Source: Brumimicrobium sp051745635 (GTDB lineage Bacteria; Bacteroidota; Bacteroidia; Flavobacteriales_D; Crocinitomicaceae). From it: 64,000 bases of DNA. This document shows positions 17,750-26,519 of the stretch, piece by piece (positions within the stretch are counted from its first letter, which is position 1; each line of letters begins with the position of its first letter). Location of the stretch: the NCBI GenBank assembly GCA_051745635.1, contig JBNJEH010000003.1:1-64000 (forward strand), read 5' to 3'. The translations under genes were made by a program, and so were the position numbers. Under the pieces are notes generated by a model. That model had not been told where the DNA came from, searched no databases, and saw only the letters and a program-made list of their open reading frames with translations.

Positions 17750-20227
17750 GTGGAGGAAAGAAAAACATATTTTGTTGATGTATTATTGCCCGTACCCATT
17801 CATAATACATTTACCTATCGCGTACCTTTTGAGCTGAATGCTTCGCTGCAAACGGGCGCCCGCGTCGTCGTTCCTTTTGGAAAGGGAAAGCTGCAAACCG
17901 GACTGATCGTGCGCATCCACGAAGAAGTTCCGACGGGCTATCAATCAAAATATGTAGAGTCTATACTGGATGATCGCCCTATCATTACGGGAAAACAGTA
18001 CAAACTCTGGAACTGGGTGGCTGAATATTACATGGCACCGCTCGGAGATGTCATGAATGCAGCTTTACCGAGTAATTTCAAACTGGGTAGCGAAACGAAG
18101 GTCATTTTACATCCGGAACATGAGTCGAATCAAGAGCAGCTCACAGATCGCGAATTTCAGGTGTTTGAAGCACTCGAAATTCAGGAGGAACTTCACCTCA
18201 AGGATATATCGGATATTCTTGGAATTAAAAATGTCCAGCCGGTCGTCAAATCGATGATTGACAAGCGCGTATTGATTACAAAAGAAGAATTGCGGCACAA
18301 ATACACGCCTAAAACACAGCTATTTGTCGAATTGGCAGCCGCGTACCAAAACGAAGAAGCCTTAGAGGAACTGCTCAACGAATTTTCAGATGATCAGCGC
18401 AAAAAGAAACAAATGGATGCCATTCTTACCTTGCTGAACCTGCAAGGAGGGCAACGAAAAAAATCCGTTTCTAAAAAAGCGATGGAGGAGCAGGGAGCAT
18501 CGGCATCCTCTATCAATACCCTGGAAAAAAACGGGATACTGAGCCTCGTTCGCAAACAAATTTCGCGTATAGGAGCCGATGAAGAAGAGGTGACTCCGCT
18601 GAAGGATTTATCAACCGATCAGTCTGAAGCCTTGCAGACGATCAAAACGAACTACGATTCAAAAGACGTGGTGCTGCTGCACGGTGTTACGGGCTCCGGT
18701 AAAACAGAAGTTTATGTGGAGTTGATCAAAGAACAGATTGAACAGGGTAAACAAGTGCTGTATCTGCTCCCGGAAATTGCGCTCACGACACAATTGATTG
18801 AGCGCCTTTCCAAATATTTTGGCGAAAAGGTGGGGGTCTATCATTCGCGCTTCAATCAAAATGAGCGGGTTGAAATATGGAATGAACTGCTCAATGGCGA
18901 CGGCAAGCGATTTCAGATCATCCTGGGCGCTCGAAGTGCCGTTTTTCTGCCGTTTAAAAATTTAGGATTAATCATCGTGGACGAAGAACACGAAAGTTCC
19001 TTCAAGCAATTTGATCCGAGTCCGCGGTATAACGGAAGAGACACAGCCATAGTGCTCAGAGCATTTCACGATGCAAAAGTGCTGCTGGGCTCGGCGACGC
19101 CCGCACTCGAATCCTTCTACAATGCGAAACAGGGAAAATATGGGTTCGTGACACTCGACAAACGCTTTGGTGATCTCCAGATGCCTGAAATATTCACGGC
19201 AGATATCTGCAAAGAAAAGAAGGAAAAGACAATGCAGTCAGATTTTTCTAAATTTCTGATTGATCACATGAAAGCCGCGCTGGAGCAGGAAGAGCAGATC
19301 ATCCTTTTTCAGAATAGAAGAGGCTACAACCCCGTCTGGGCCTGTGAAGTATGTGGATGGAATCCCCATTGTAAAAACTGCGATGTTTCACTCACGTACC
19401 ACAAGAAAAGCAATATTCTCAAATGTCACTATTGCAGCTATTTTACACCACCTGTGGGCGCGTGTCCGGAATGCGGGAGCAACCGTCTGAAAATGGTCGG
19501 CTTCGGAACGGAAAAGATCGAAGATGAACTGAGTATTATCCTGCCGGGTGTGCGCGTTCAGCGACTGGACCTCGACACGACGCGGCAAAAAAATAGTTAT
19601 GAGAAAATCCTGAGCGAATTTCAGGAGCGCAAAATTGATGTGCTCGTAGGTACACAAATGGTCACCAAGGGACTGGATTTTGACAACGTTTCATTGGTGG
19701 GTATTCTGGATGCTGATATGATGCTGAGAAGACCTGATTTCAGATCGTTTGAACGCAGTTATCAGTTGATGTCGCAAGTGGCAGGTCGCGCGGGAAGAAA
19801 ATCGAAAAGAGGTAAAGTAGTTATTCAAACGTATGATCCGGATCATTGGGTGATTCGCTATGTAATTGAACACGATTATCAATCCATGTACAAGCACGAA
19901 CTGATCGAACGGGAAAACTATTTTTACCCGCCTTTCTATAAAATGATTCACATTACCGTAAAAAATCGTCAGCAGGAGCGCGTCGAAATGAGTGCAGAAG
20001 AACTGGCTGACAAACTAAAAAGCGTATTTGGAAGTCGCGTCCTGGGACCAGAATTTCCGATTGTTCAACGCATTCAGAATCAGTATTTGAAAGTGATTCG
20101 ACTTAAAGTGGAGCGCGAAGCTTCACAGAAGAATGTTAAACAACACTTGCGAAAAATAATCAATAAGTTTTATGAAAACAGCATGAATAAACCCGTTCGA
20201 ATCATTATTGATGTCGATCCGATGTAA
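17750..20227 (+). CDS. priA: Primosomal protein N' (replication restart helicase PriA)
   Basis: PriA recognises stalled forks and reloads the replicative helicase. The N-terminal DNA-binding domain begins YFVDVLLPVPIHNTFTYRVP. Superfamily 2 helicase motifs follow: Walker A HGVTGSGKTE with Lys318, and DEEH at 411-414. The zinc cluster starts at Cys532 (CEVCGW, CKNC, CHYC, CPECGS). The C-terminal helicase lobe contains VGTQMVTKGLDFDNV and QVAGRAGR. Length (825 aa) matches Bacteroidota PriA. The start is a GTG at 17750, the only in-frame start that keeps the full N-terminal domain. It appears monocistronic. Confidence 0.97.
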   Translation: MEERKTYFVDVLLPVPIHNTFTYRVPFELNASLQTGARVVVPFGKGKLQTGLIVRIHEEVPTGYQSKYVESILDDRPIITGKQYKLWNWVAEYYMAPLGDVMNAALPSNFKLGSETKVILHPEHESNQEQLTDREFQVFEALEIQEELHLKDISDILGIKNVQPVVKSMIDKRVLITKEELRHKYTPKTQLFVELAAAYQNEEALEELLNEFSDDQRKKKQMDAILTLLNLQGGQRKKSVSKKAMEEQGASASSINTLEKNGILSLVRKQISRIGADEEEVTPLKDLSTDQSEALQTIKTNYDSKDVVLLHGVTGSGKTEVYVELIKEQIEQGKQVLYLLPEIALTTQLIERLSKYFGEKVGVYHSRFNQNERVEIWNELLNGDGKRFQIILGARSAVFLPFKNLGLIIVDEEHESSFKQFDPSPRYNGRDTAIVLRAFHDAKVLLGSATPALESFYNAKQGKYGFVTLDKRFGDLQMPEIFTADICKEKKEKTMQSDFSKFLIDHMKAALEQEEQIILFQNRRGYNPVWACEVCGWNPHCKNCDVSLTYHKKSNILKCHYCSYFTPPVGACPECGSNRLKMVGFGTEKIEDELSIILPGVRVQRLDLDTTRQKNSYEKILSEFQERKIDVLVGTQMVTKGLDFDNVSLVGILDADMMLRRPDFRSFERSYQLMSQVAGRAGRKSKRGKVVIQTYDPDHWVIRYVIEHDYQSMYKHELIERENYFYPPFYKMIHITVKNRQQERVEMSAEELADKLKSVFGSRVLGPEFPIVQRIQNQYLKVIRLKVEREASQKNVKQHLRKIINKFYENSMNKPVRIIIDVDPM

Positions 20228-20249
20228 CTGAAAGCGTTTATTTGTCGAA

Positions 20250-20870
20250 TTATTGCTTTTCACTCAGGGTAAAATCAATCAATGCTTCCTCCCTGTAAAG
20301 ATCTTCCTCATAATCAATATCAGATTTTTCCTGAAGTAATGAAAAGCTCAGCGCGTGTTTTTTTATAGTAGCTATGGTTTCATTGATGAGGTGGGGCGTG
20401 CTCCAGCTTTTATCCTGAAAAAGTGCGGGGATGAATTGGCGCATACCCAATAAATAGTATCCGCCGTCCAGCGCAGGTCCTATTACCACGTCGTTGGTAG
20501 CCAATGCGGTAAAAGCCGCGTGAATATCTTCTTCATTGATTTCAGCACAGTCGGAGCCTATGATTACCACTCTTTTATATCCCTGGTCAAAACTATCTTT
20601 GAATGCAGCGACCATTTTCTGACCGAGATCGCCTTTGATTTGTTGCTTTTTATCGAAATACGCATCGCTCCATCGGTCGTCTTTGTGAATGGTATTTGAG
20701 TAGTAGACGCATCGATCCGCATTGACTCGTTCTGTAAATCGCACAGTGTGATCCAGTAATTGGAGATACACATTCAAAGCGGCCTCGTTACCGATAGTGG
20801 CAGCCAAACGCGTTTTGCATTTTCCCGGTTCCGGGTTCTTTGTGAAAATAAGTAATTGTCTGTCATTCAT
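20250..20870 (-). CDS. DUF2064 / TIGR04282-type GT-A glycosyltransferase
   Basis: This 206-aa protein has a nucleotide-sugar-transferase-like fold. The N-terminus reads LLIFTKNPEPGKCKTRLA, the classic TIGR04282 signature. VVIIGSDCAEI supplies the acidic metal-binding region and GPALDGGYYLLG follows. I chose the ATG at 20868-20870, which overlaps the rhodanese stop by 8 nt, because it places the signature at the N-terminus. This family is repeatedly found beside radical SAM genes of the ArsS type, where it is thought to add a sugar in arsenosugar or related natural-product synthesis. That role is inferred from context. Confidence 0.85.
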   Translation of the reverse strand: MNDRQLLIFTKNPEPGKCKTRLAATIGNEAALNVYLQLLDHTVRFTERVNADRCVYYSNTIHKDDRWSDAYFDKKQQIKGDLGQKMVAAFKDSFDQGYKRVVIIGSDCAEINEEDIHAAFTALATNDVVIGPALDGGYYLLGMRQFIPALFQDKSWSTPHLINETIATIKKHALSFSLLQEKSDIDYEEDLYREEALIDFTLSEKQ

Positions 20871-21372
20871 ATACCACTGGTGCTTTTTCAATCCAACGTC
20901 CCCAAAAACGATTGTATCCGTGGATATTGTCCGTTTGTTTACCCAGAGAATCTTCCAGGGGACGAAACTGATCGGCCCACAAAAACGCTCCACCATACAG
21001 GTTTTTAACATTTTCGAAGCCTTTTTCTTTCATTTTTTTTGCCACATTTTGACTGCGTACACCGATGGAGCAGTAAACTACCACGGGCTTATCGCGATCC
21101 ATCGTGTCAATGACCTCCCATTGCAGCTGATCGTAGCCAACGTGAATGGACTGCGGTAAATGACTTGTGGCGTACTCTGGCCGTTCCCGCGTATCGAGAA
21201 TATAAAACGCCGCATCCTGGCGCACCCATTCTTCAACTGAATCGGGCGGTATCGTCGGGAAATCATATTTGCGCTCCAGCATTTTTTCATAACGCGGTGC
21301 AATTTCCTGGGCAACAATCGATGTCCCTCCAGCGAAAACAATCAAATAAAGCAATAGTCGCAGTGGTCTCAT
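20863..21372 (-). CDS. Exported rhodanese-domain protein
   Basis: This 169-aa protein has a signal peptide (1-21, ending SIVAQ) and one rhodanese domain (about 45-155). The catalytic-loop Cys101 is in VVVYCSIGVRS, and FYILDTRERPEYATSHLP forms the N-terminal signature. Rhodaneses carry sulfur as a persulfide on this Cys. It lies between the arsS-like gene (3-nt gap) and the glycosyltransferase (8-nt overlap), so the three are one transcription unit. A periplasmic sulfur or arsenic-related role is inference; the physiological substrate is unknown. Confidence 0.88.
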   Translation of the reverse strand: MRPLRLLLYLIVFAGGTSIVAQEIAPRYEKMLERKYDFPTIPPDSVEEWVRQDAAFYILDTRERPEYATSHLPQSIHVGYDQLQWEVIDTMDRDKPVVVYCSIGVRSQNVAKKMKEKGFENVKNLYGGAFLWADQFRPLEDSLGKQTDNIHGYNRFWGRWIEKAPVVYE

Positions 21373-21375
21373 CGT

Positions 21376-22449
21376 CTAAGTTGTTGTTCCCTGACAGCTG
21401 GAACCGGCGCCGGCGGTACAACCATAACAATGTTGACCCGTGACGATGGTGCGGTCGTAGAGCATTTTTTCATCAAAATTACTGACGTGCTGGCGATCAC
21501 TTTTTACTTTTAATTGCAGCATTTGATTGAAATCGCAATCGTACAAATACCCTTGCCAGTCGACGGAAATGGTGTTTTTGCACATGACATTTTCAGCCGC
21601 TGCAGGATTGAAAGCATTGATCAGCGTTTCCATATAATCCTCGTATTTGTTCGCCGCAAGGAGAAAATCGAGGTACCTGGAAATGGGCAAATTGGTAATG
21701 GTGTACAAACGATCGAAATCGATGTCCCAATCTTCTTTCAACCTTATTTTATAATCTTGTTCTAGTGCTTCCTGAGCTGGCGGAAGACTCGCCCCGCCAG
21801 GATTATAGACCAGGTGTAAATCGAGATTGCTGTCTGACTTACCGTAGCCGAGTTGATTCAGATTTTGAAGCGCTTCAATAGAACGGTTAAAAACCCCGGA
21901 TCCGCGTTGTTTATCGACATTTTCCTCAGAATAACAAGGCATCGATGCAATGACTTCTATACCGTGTTCCTTGAAAAATGCGGGAAATGTACGGAAATTT
22001 TTGTTGGAGACGAGTATGGTGAGATTGGAACGCACAATCGTGTGTACACCGCGCTCCGAAAGTGCTTCAACCAGCCATTTAAAATGCGGGTTCATTTCTG
22101 GTGCTCCACCGGTTAAATCAACCGTCTTTACCGAAGTTTGATCGATGATTTTAAGGACATCTTTCAACGTTTCTTTGGTCATAATTTCTTTGCGGTCCGG
22201 ACCTGCATCTACGTGACAGTGCTCGCAGGTAAGGTCGCACATATAGCCGAGATTGAGCTGTAAAATTTCCAGCGTTCGCGGTCGAAAAGGAAGTTGGTCG
22301 TGCTCGTCGAGCTGGTCATTAAATCCTTTGCCCACACGCCGATCGTGCTCCAGCAGGTTGATTTGATTTTCCGCCTCAGCGAGATAACTTTTTCTCCGTT
22401 GTAACGATTTTAATTTTTTCTTTTTCTTATTTCCAGCAACTGTAGCCAT
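21376..22449 (-). CDS. arsS: ArsS-type radical SAM protein (arsenosugar biosynthesis family)
   Basis: The radical SAM cluster motif is CDLTCEHC (Cys71, 75, 78 counting from the ATG at 22449). It is followed by DLTGGAPEMNPHF, the GGxP-type SAM contact. The Cys-rich C-terminus HCYGCTAGAGSSCQG matches the ArsS/TIGR04167 family. ArsS enzymes are linked to making the deoxyadenosyl-arsenic precursor of arsenosugars. An upstream start at 22491 would add 14 residues; the later ATG gives the basic N-terminus MATVAGNKKKKK. No ArsM methyltransferase is present in the window, so the arsenic link rests on family and on the rhodanese/DUF2064 neighbours. Confidence 0.85.
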   Translation of the reverse strand: MATVAGNKKKKKLKSLQRRKSYLAEAENQINLLEHDRRVGKGFNDQLDEHDQLPFRPRTLEILQLNLGYMCDLTCEHCHVDAGPDRKEIMTKETLKDVLKIIDQTSVKTVDLTGGAPEMNPHFKWLVEALSERGVHTIVRSNLTILVSNKNFRTFPAFFKEHGIEVIASMPCYSEENVDKQRGSGVFNRSIEALQNLNQLGYGKSDSNLDLHLVYNPGGASLPPAQEALEQDYKIRLKEDWDIDFDRLYTITNLPISRYLDFLLAANKYEDYMETLINAFNPAAAENVMCKNTISVDWQGYLYDCDFNQMLQLKVKSDRQHVSNFDEKMLYDRTIVTGQHCYGCTAGAGSSCQGTTT

Positions 22450-22602
22450 AAAATTGGTTTTCTTTAAATTAAAAAATGGGTTTAACTCCACTTCGACTTG
22501 GGCGCTCAGTACATCGCGTTGAGCTCCTTTTAGTCGGTTCCAAGATAGGTCGTAAATTTTAAATTAAAACATTCTTTCTTATTGGATGCTTTTTTTTATA
22601 AA

Positions 22603-22677
22603 AGATGTTAGACTTGGAGATGTTAGATATTCTTAATATCAGTTATCTAACATCTATTGTCTAAGTATCTAACATCT
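22603..22677. repeat. Paired inverted decamers AGATGTTAGA / TCTAACATCT
   Basis: Two copies of AGATGTTAGA (22603-22612, 22618-22627) are followed by two copies of the exact reverse complement TCTAACATCT (22646-22655, 22668-22677). The whole block can fold into nested hairpins. It lies upstream of arsS and proC, which diverge here. Confidence 0.7.
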
Positions 22678-23032
22678 GTATCTTTAATAAGCATTCATTA
22701 TTGTTTTACGACTTACTTTGGTAATCCTAATTAAAAATATGTCGGTATGGAGCGTCATACCTTACATAGTTACGTAAAAATAATTTTTTTGGATTTCTAA
22801 AAGCCCGGATTCATAAAAATCCTTATCTTTTCGGTGGAAAAAGACAAATGACAGATTTACATGACAGGCGAATTGATGGAGGTGTTATCCTTTAATTTGC
22901 TGCTAAAGAGTGATTTTTATGCATTGTGTAAAACAGATGAATTCTCAGAATCAGTAAAAACGTCAGTAATAAAGCGAATAGAATGATAGTTGTAACAAAT
23001 GGTTGCAACGGAAAATAAATAAAACAACATAT
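22678..23032. other. Gap upstream of proC without a gene
   Basis: AT-rich DNA between the decamer block and proC. It presumably holds the proC promoter; I see no coding frame or RNA gene. Confidence 0.4.
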
Positions 23033-23845
23033 ATGAAAGTTTTAGTAATTGGTGGAGGAAACATGGGATTGACTTATTCTGAAGGAATGGCCACTTCCGA
23101 ACTCTTGAACAGAAGAAAGTTAATGGTTCATGACTTGAGTGCCGAAACCATCGCACGTTTAAAAGAAAACCCGGAATTCGATGTCCACGAAACGCTCGAG
23201 GATTGTTTGCCGCAGGCGGATATCGTTTTTGTGGCAGTGAAACCTTACCACTGTGAGGCTTTGTTTGAAAAAATGAAGCCGATGGTCAACGATCAACAAG
23301 TATTTGTTTCGCTCATGGCCGGTGTGACGATAGATTTCATCAAAGATACGTTAGAAGCGCCCAAAGTGATCAGAACGATGCCGAACCTGCCCGCTAAGGT
23401 AGGAATGGGCGTTACCTCCTTTACAGAATCTGAGGCCGTTTCGCGCGTGGAACTCTTGATGGTGCGCAATTTACTGGACACTACAGGTGCTTCTATACAT
23501 GTGGAGACAGAAGCGTTTATCGATAAGTCAACTGGAATATCGGGTAGTGGGCCCGCTTACGTTTTTTACTTTATGAACTCTATGCTGGAGGCAGCCAAAA
23601 AAATGGGCTTCTCCGATAACGATTCGAAAGTATTGGTGAGCGCCACTTTTGAAGGGGCAGTGAAATTGTTCAATGAATCTGACCTCACGCCGCAAATCTG
23701 GATGGATCGCGTAGCTTCTAAAGGCGGGACGACACAGGCGGCACTGGACTCTATGGACGATAATAACATCAAAGACCTGATTAAAGATGCAGCTTATGCA
23801 GCTTTTGATCGTGCCGTTGAATTAGGAGAAGAATCAAATCAATAA
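23033..23845 (+). CDS. proC: Pyrroline-5-carboxylate reductase
   Basis: ProC reduces pyrroline-5-carboxylate to proline with NAD(P)H, the last step of proline synthesis. The N-terminal Rossmann motif VIGGGNMG follows directly after the start. VRTMPNLPAKVGMG and SGSGPAYVFYFMN are family signatures, and the C-terminal helical domain holds ASKGGTTQAALDSM. Length is 270 aa. I chose the ATG at 23033 rather than a TTG 30 nt upstream because it places the dinucleotide-binding strand at the N-terminus. It is the first gene of a proC-proB-proA operon. Confidence 0.95.
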   Translation: MKVLVIGGGNMGLTYSEGMATSELLNRRKLMVHDLSAETIARLKENPEFDVHETLEDCLPQADIVFVAVKPYHCEALFEKMKPMVNDQQVFVSLMAGVTIDFIKDTLEAPKVIRTMPNLPAKVGMGVTSFTESEAVSRVELLMVRNLLDTTGASIHVETEAFIDKSTGISGSGPAYVFYFMNSMLEAAKKMGFSDNDSKVLVSATFEGAVKLFNESDLTPQIWMDRVASKGGTTQAALDSMDDNNIKDLIKDAAYAAFDRAVELGEESNQ

Positions 23846-23855
23846 AAAAATAGTT

Positions 23856-24638
23856 TTGGAAGATTTTAAGAAAAGAATCGTAGTTAAAGTTGGTACGAAT
23901 GTGATGACCAACAGAAATAATAGAATTGTTGGTCCCATCTTGAAAAATCTGGTCCGTCAGATCGCTTATCTCTATGAACGGGATATCATCACGATCCTCG
24001 TATCTTCGGGATCTGCCATTGCTGGGAAGGAAGTGCTCGGAGATTGCCTTGCTGAAGATGCCAGCACGCGCCGACAAATATTTTCATCTGTTGGTCAGCC
24101 GCGATTGATGCGCCATTATTATTCCATGTTTCACGATTTTGGGATGCGCTGTGCACAGGTATTAGCGACCAAACGGGATTTTGCCCCTGGTAAATACCGC
24201 GAAAACATGATCAACTGTTACGAAGGGCTTCTCGCCGAAGGAATCATTCCGATTGCCAATGAAGATGACGCCGTTTCGCTCACTATGTCGATGTTTTCGG
24301 ATAACGATGAACTTGCGAGCCTCGTAGCTGAACTGGTAGATGCTGAAATGTTGATCATGTTGACGGACATTGACGGACTTTATACTGGTCATCCCAATGA
24401 TGATGGTTCAGAACTGTTACACCGCGTGAAAGTCAATCAGAACGTTGAAAAATACGTTCAGGAATCCGACAAAGGAGAAGGCGAAGGCCGAGGAGGCATG
24501 GAATCCAAGCTAAAAATTGCTAAATCGACGGCTGGTAAAGAAATTCCGACTTATATCGCCAACGGAAAGGAAGAGGATATCATTATCGATATACTCAAAG
24601 GCGAAAAAGTAGGAACGAAGTTTATTTCTGAAGATTAA
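23856..24638 (+). CDS. proB: Glutamate 5-kinase, short form without PUA domain
   Basis: ProB phosphorylates glutamate to glutamyl-5-phosphate, the first committed step to proline. The amino-acid-kinase fold shows RIVVKVGTNVMT, LVSSGSAIAGKE, IPIANEDDAV, MLTDIDGLYTG and GRGGMESKLKIAKS. At 260 aa it ends after the kinase domain and lacks the C-terminal PUA domain found in many bacterial ProBs. The start is a TTG, 10 nt after the proC stop; no ATG precedes the first conserved strand. Confidence 0.95.
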   Translation: MEDFKKRIVVKVGTNVMTNRNNRIVGPILKNLVRQIAYLYERDIITILVSSGSAIAGKEVLGDCLAEDASTRRQIFSSVGQPRLMRHYYSMFHDFGMRCAQVLATKRDFAPGKYRENMINCYEGLLAEGIIPIANEDDAVSLTMSMFSDNDELASLVAELVDAEMLIMLTDIDGLYTGHPNDDGSELLHRVKVNQNVEKYVQESDKGEGEGRGGMESKLKIAKSTAGKEIPTYIANGKEEDIIIDILKGEKVGTKFISED

Positions 24639-24669
24639 TTCAAACAAAAATCTAAAAATTAAACAAACT

Positions 24670-25869
24670 ATGAAGTTTTTAAGTACAAACAAGAAAAATG
24701 CAGTTTTACAATCGATGATGGATATTATCGATGGCAAAAGAGAAGAGATTATTGCTGAAAACAAGAAAGATCTGGATGCTTTTCAACGCGACGATCAGGC
24801 ACTTTACGATCGTTTGGTCGTAGATAGTGCTAAAGTCGATGGGATGATTCAGGCGATTCGGGAAGTCAAAGAGCAAGATGACCCCGTAGGAAAAGAGATT
24901 TCTTCACGAACGTTGGATACAGGATTGAAAATCATCAATAAAACCGATCCTTTTGGAACGATCATGATCATTTATGAATCGCGCCCCGACGTTACGATTG
25001 AGGCAGCTGTTCTCGCTTTTAAGGCGAACAATAAAATTTTGCTAAAAGGCGGTCGCGAAGCATACAACAGCAACAAAGTACTGGTAAAATGCTGGCACGA
25101 GGCATTGAAAGCAAACGATCTCGGAGACGAATGGATTAAAATGCTGGAAATGAATCGCGAAGAGACGCAGGAATTTTTGCGCAACCCAAGTGAAAAACTC
25201 GATTTGATTGTGCCGAGAGGCGGTGAAAAATTGATCGAATTTGTGAAGTTGCATGCAAAATGCGCCGTACTCATTAGTGGTCGCGGTAACAACTTCCTTT
25301 ATGTTTCACCAAAAGCCGACTGGGCTAAAGCTGTGAAGGTCATTATCAATGCGAAAACCGATAAAATTTCTGGTTGTAACGCACTCGATAAGGTACTCGT
25401 GGATAAAAACCTCGATGGATACGAAGCTAAATTGCAGGATCTCGAGGGCGAACTTCAGAAGGCGGGCGTTCATATCGTCGCAGATGATGAAGTTTCTCGC
25501 GTATTGAAGGATGCTGAAAAGTTGATTGATGAATCGATCTGGCAAGAGGAGTTCCTCGCCATGAAGATTTTAATCGGTGCTGTGAATGATCAAAAAGAAG
25601 CCATGGATGTTATCAATAAGAACTCCGGACACCACTCGAGCGTTATTATGACAGAAGATAGTAGCGAAGCGGAGAAATTCATGCAGCAAGTCGATAGTGC
25701 AGCTGTCTATCAAAATGCTTCAACGCGCTTTACTGATGGTGGTCAAATGGGCGTTGGTGCAGAGTTGGCAATCAGTACTGATAAACTTCACCACCGCGGA
25801 CCGCTCGGTTTGAAACAGCTGACGACGAACAAATATTACGTCTTTGGTGATGGTCACATTCGTGAATAA
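24670..25869 (+). CDS. proA: Glutamate-5-semialdehyde dehydrogenase
   Basis: ProA reduces glutamyl-5-phosphate to the semialdehyde that cyclises to pyrroline-5-carboxylate. The protein (399 aa) has the aldehyde dehydrogenase fold with GTIMIIYESRPDVT, LKGGREAYNSN, VPRGGEKLIEFV and the C-terminal ProA signature GVGAELAISTDKLHHRGPLG. The nucleophilic Cys is in the ISGCNALDKVLVD segment. The gene starts 31 nt after proB and is followed at once by a strong terminator, so it closes the proline operon. Confidence 0.97.
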   Translation: MKFLSTNKKNAVLQSMMDIIDGKREEIIAENKKDLDAFQRDDQALYDRLVVDSAKVDGMIQAIREVKEQDDPVGKEISSRTLDTGLKIINKTDPFGTIMIIYESRPDVTIEAAVLAFKANNKILLKGGREAYNSNKVLVKCWHEALKANDLGDEWIKMLEMNREETQEFLRNPSEKLDLIVPRGGEKLIEFVKLHAKCAVLISGRGNNFLYVSPKADWAKAVKVIINAKTDKISGCNALDKVLVDKNLDGYEAKLQDLEGELQKAGVHIVADDEVSRVLKDAEKLIDESIWQEEFLAMKILIGAVNDQKEAMDVINKNSGHHSSVIMTEDSSEAEKFMQQVDSAAVYQNASTRFTDGGQMGVGAELAISTDKLHHRGPLGLKQLTTNKYYVFGDGHIRE

Positions 25870-25895
25870 ATAGATACAATTTAAAGTATATTCAA

Positions 25896-25928
25896 GGGTC
25901 GGGGTTTTTGAAATCCCGGCCTTTTTTG
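25896..25928 (+). terminator. Intrinsic terminator of the proCBA operon
   Basis: GGTCGGG and CCCGGCC pair across a short loop and are followed by a run of six T. It begins 27 nt after the proA stop. Confidence 0.85.
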
Positions 25929-26519
25929 TTTATCGCTTTATCGGTTAGGAATTCATCCCTTACTGATAGAAGCTGATTCTAACCTCGCAGTGGCTTCAGC
26001 CACCTAGTGCCGATATTCTTGATTGAAGACCAAGCCGGTGAAGAGACTCATCTCGGCAAGCTAGATGTATCACATCTCGACAAGCTTATCTTGGCACATC
26101 GCCCCTCAATAAACACATTTTAATAAGCTCAATGTGTCACATCGCATCGTTTTACGAACTTTGCTTGTCCTGAGCTTTGCGATCTTAGCGTAATCTTTAT
26201 GTTCTTTGCGGTTAATACTGATGCTTTCGATCAGCACAGGTACGGTTAAGAACCTAAATAAACACTGTCTTTAATTTGCCATCATCTACGAAACTTAAAA
26301 ATTAGAACTGGTAAACATCGAAACAAGCGTTTAAAAATTAAAAACAAAGAAAAACATTCCTGAACCTGCCATCAACTATGAAAAGTATATGTTTCAGCGG
26401 TTAAGCATCTAGGTAGGCATTTTACTCTATTTATCCCGGGCTGATAAATGCCGTAGAAAATAGAATTTATACGTTTACCTGAATGTCGGTTTTTCGATTG
26501 CTGAAATATCAGTGATTAC
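25929..26519. other. 590-bp gene-free region with short repeated phrases
   Basis: No coding frame is credible. The related phrases CATCTCGGCAAGCT and CATCTCGACAAGCT lie within 26050-26090. A stretch around 26165-26215 (CTTTGCGATCTTAGCGTAAT then TCTTTGCGGTTAA) resembles a degenerate intergenic repeat common in Bacteroidota genomes. These look like decayed dispersed repeats. Confidence 0.4.

Noticed and set aside
17424..17810. Minus-strand frame overlapping the start of priA
   Set aside because: It overlaps the certain priA N-terminus and has no domain features.
26050..26220. Possible structured RNA or tRNA in the gap after proA
   Set aside because: The repeated phrases do not form a cloverleaf or any riboswitch pattern I recognise; they look like decayed dispersed repeats.
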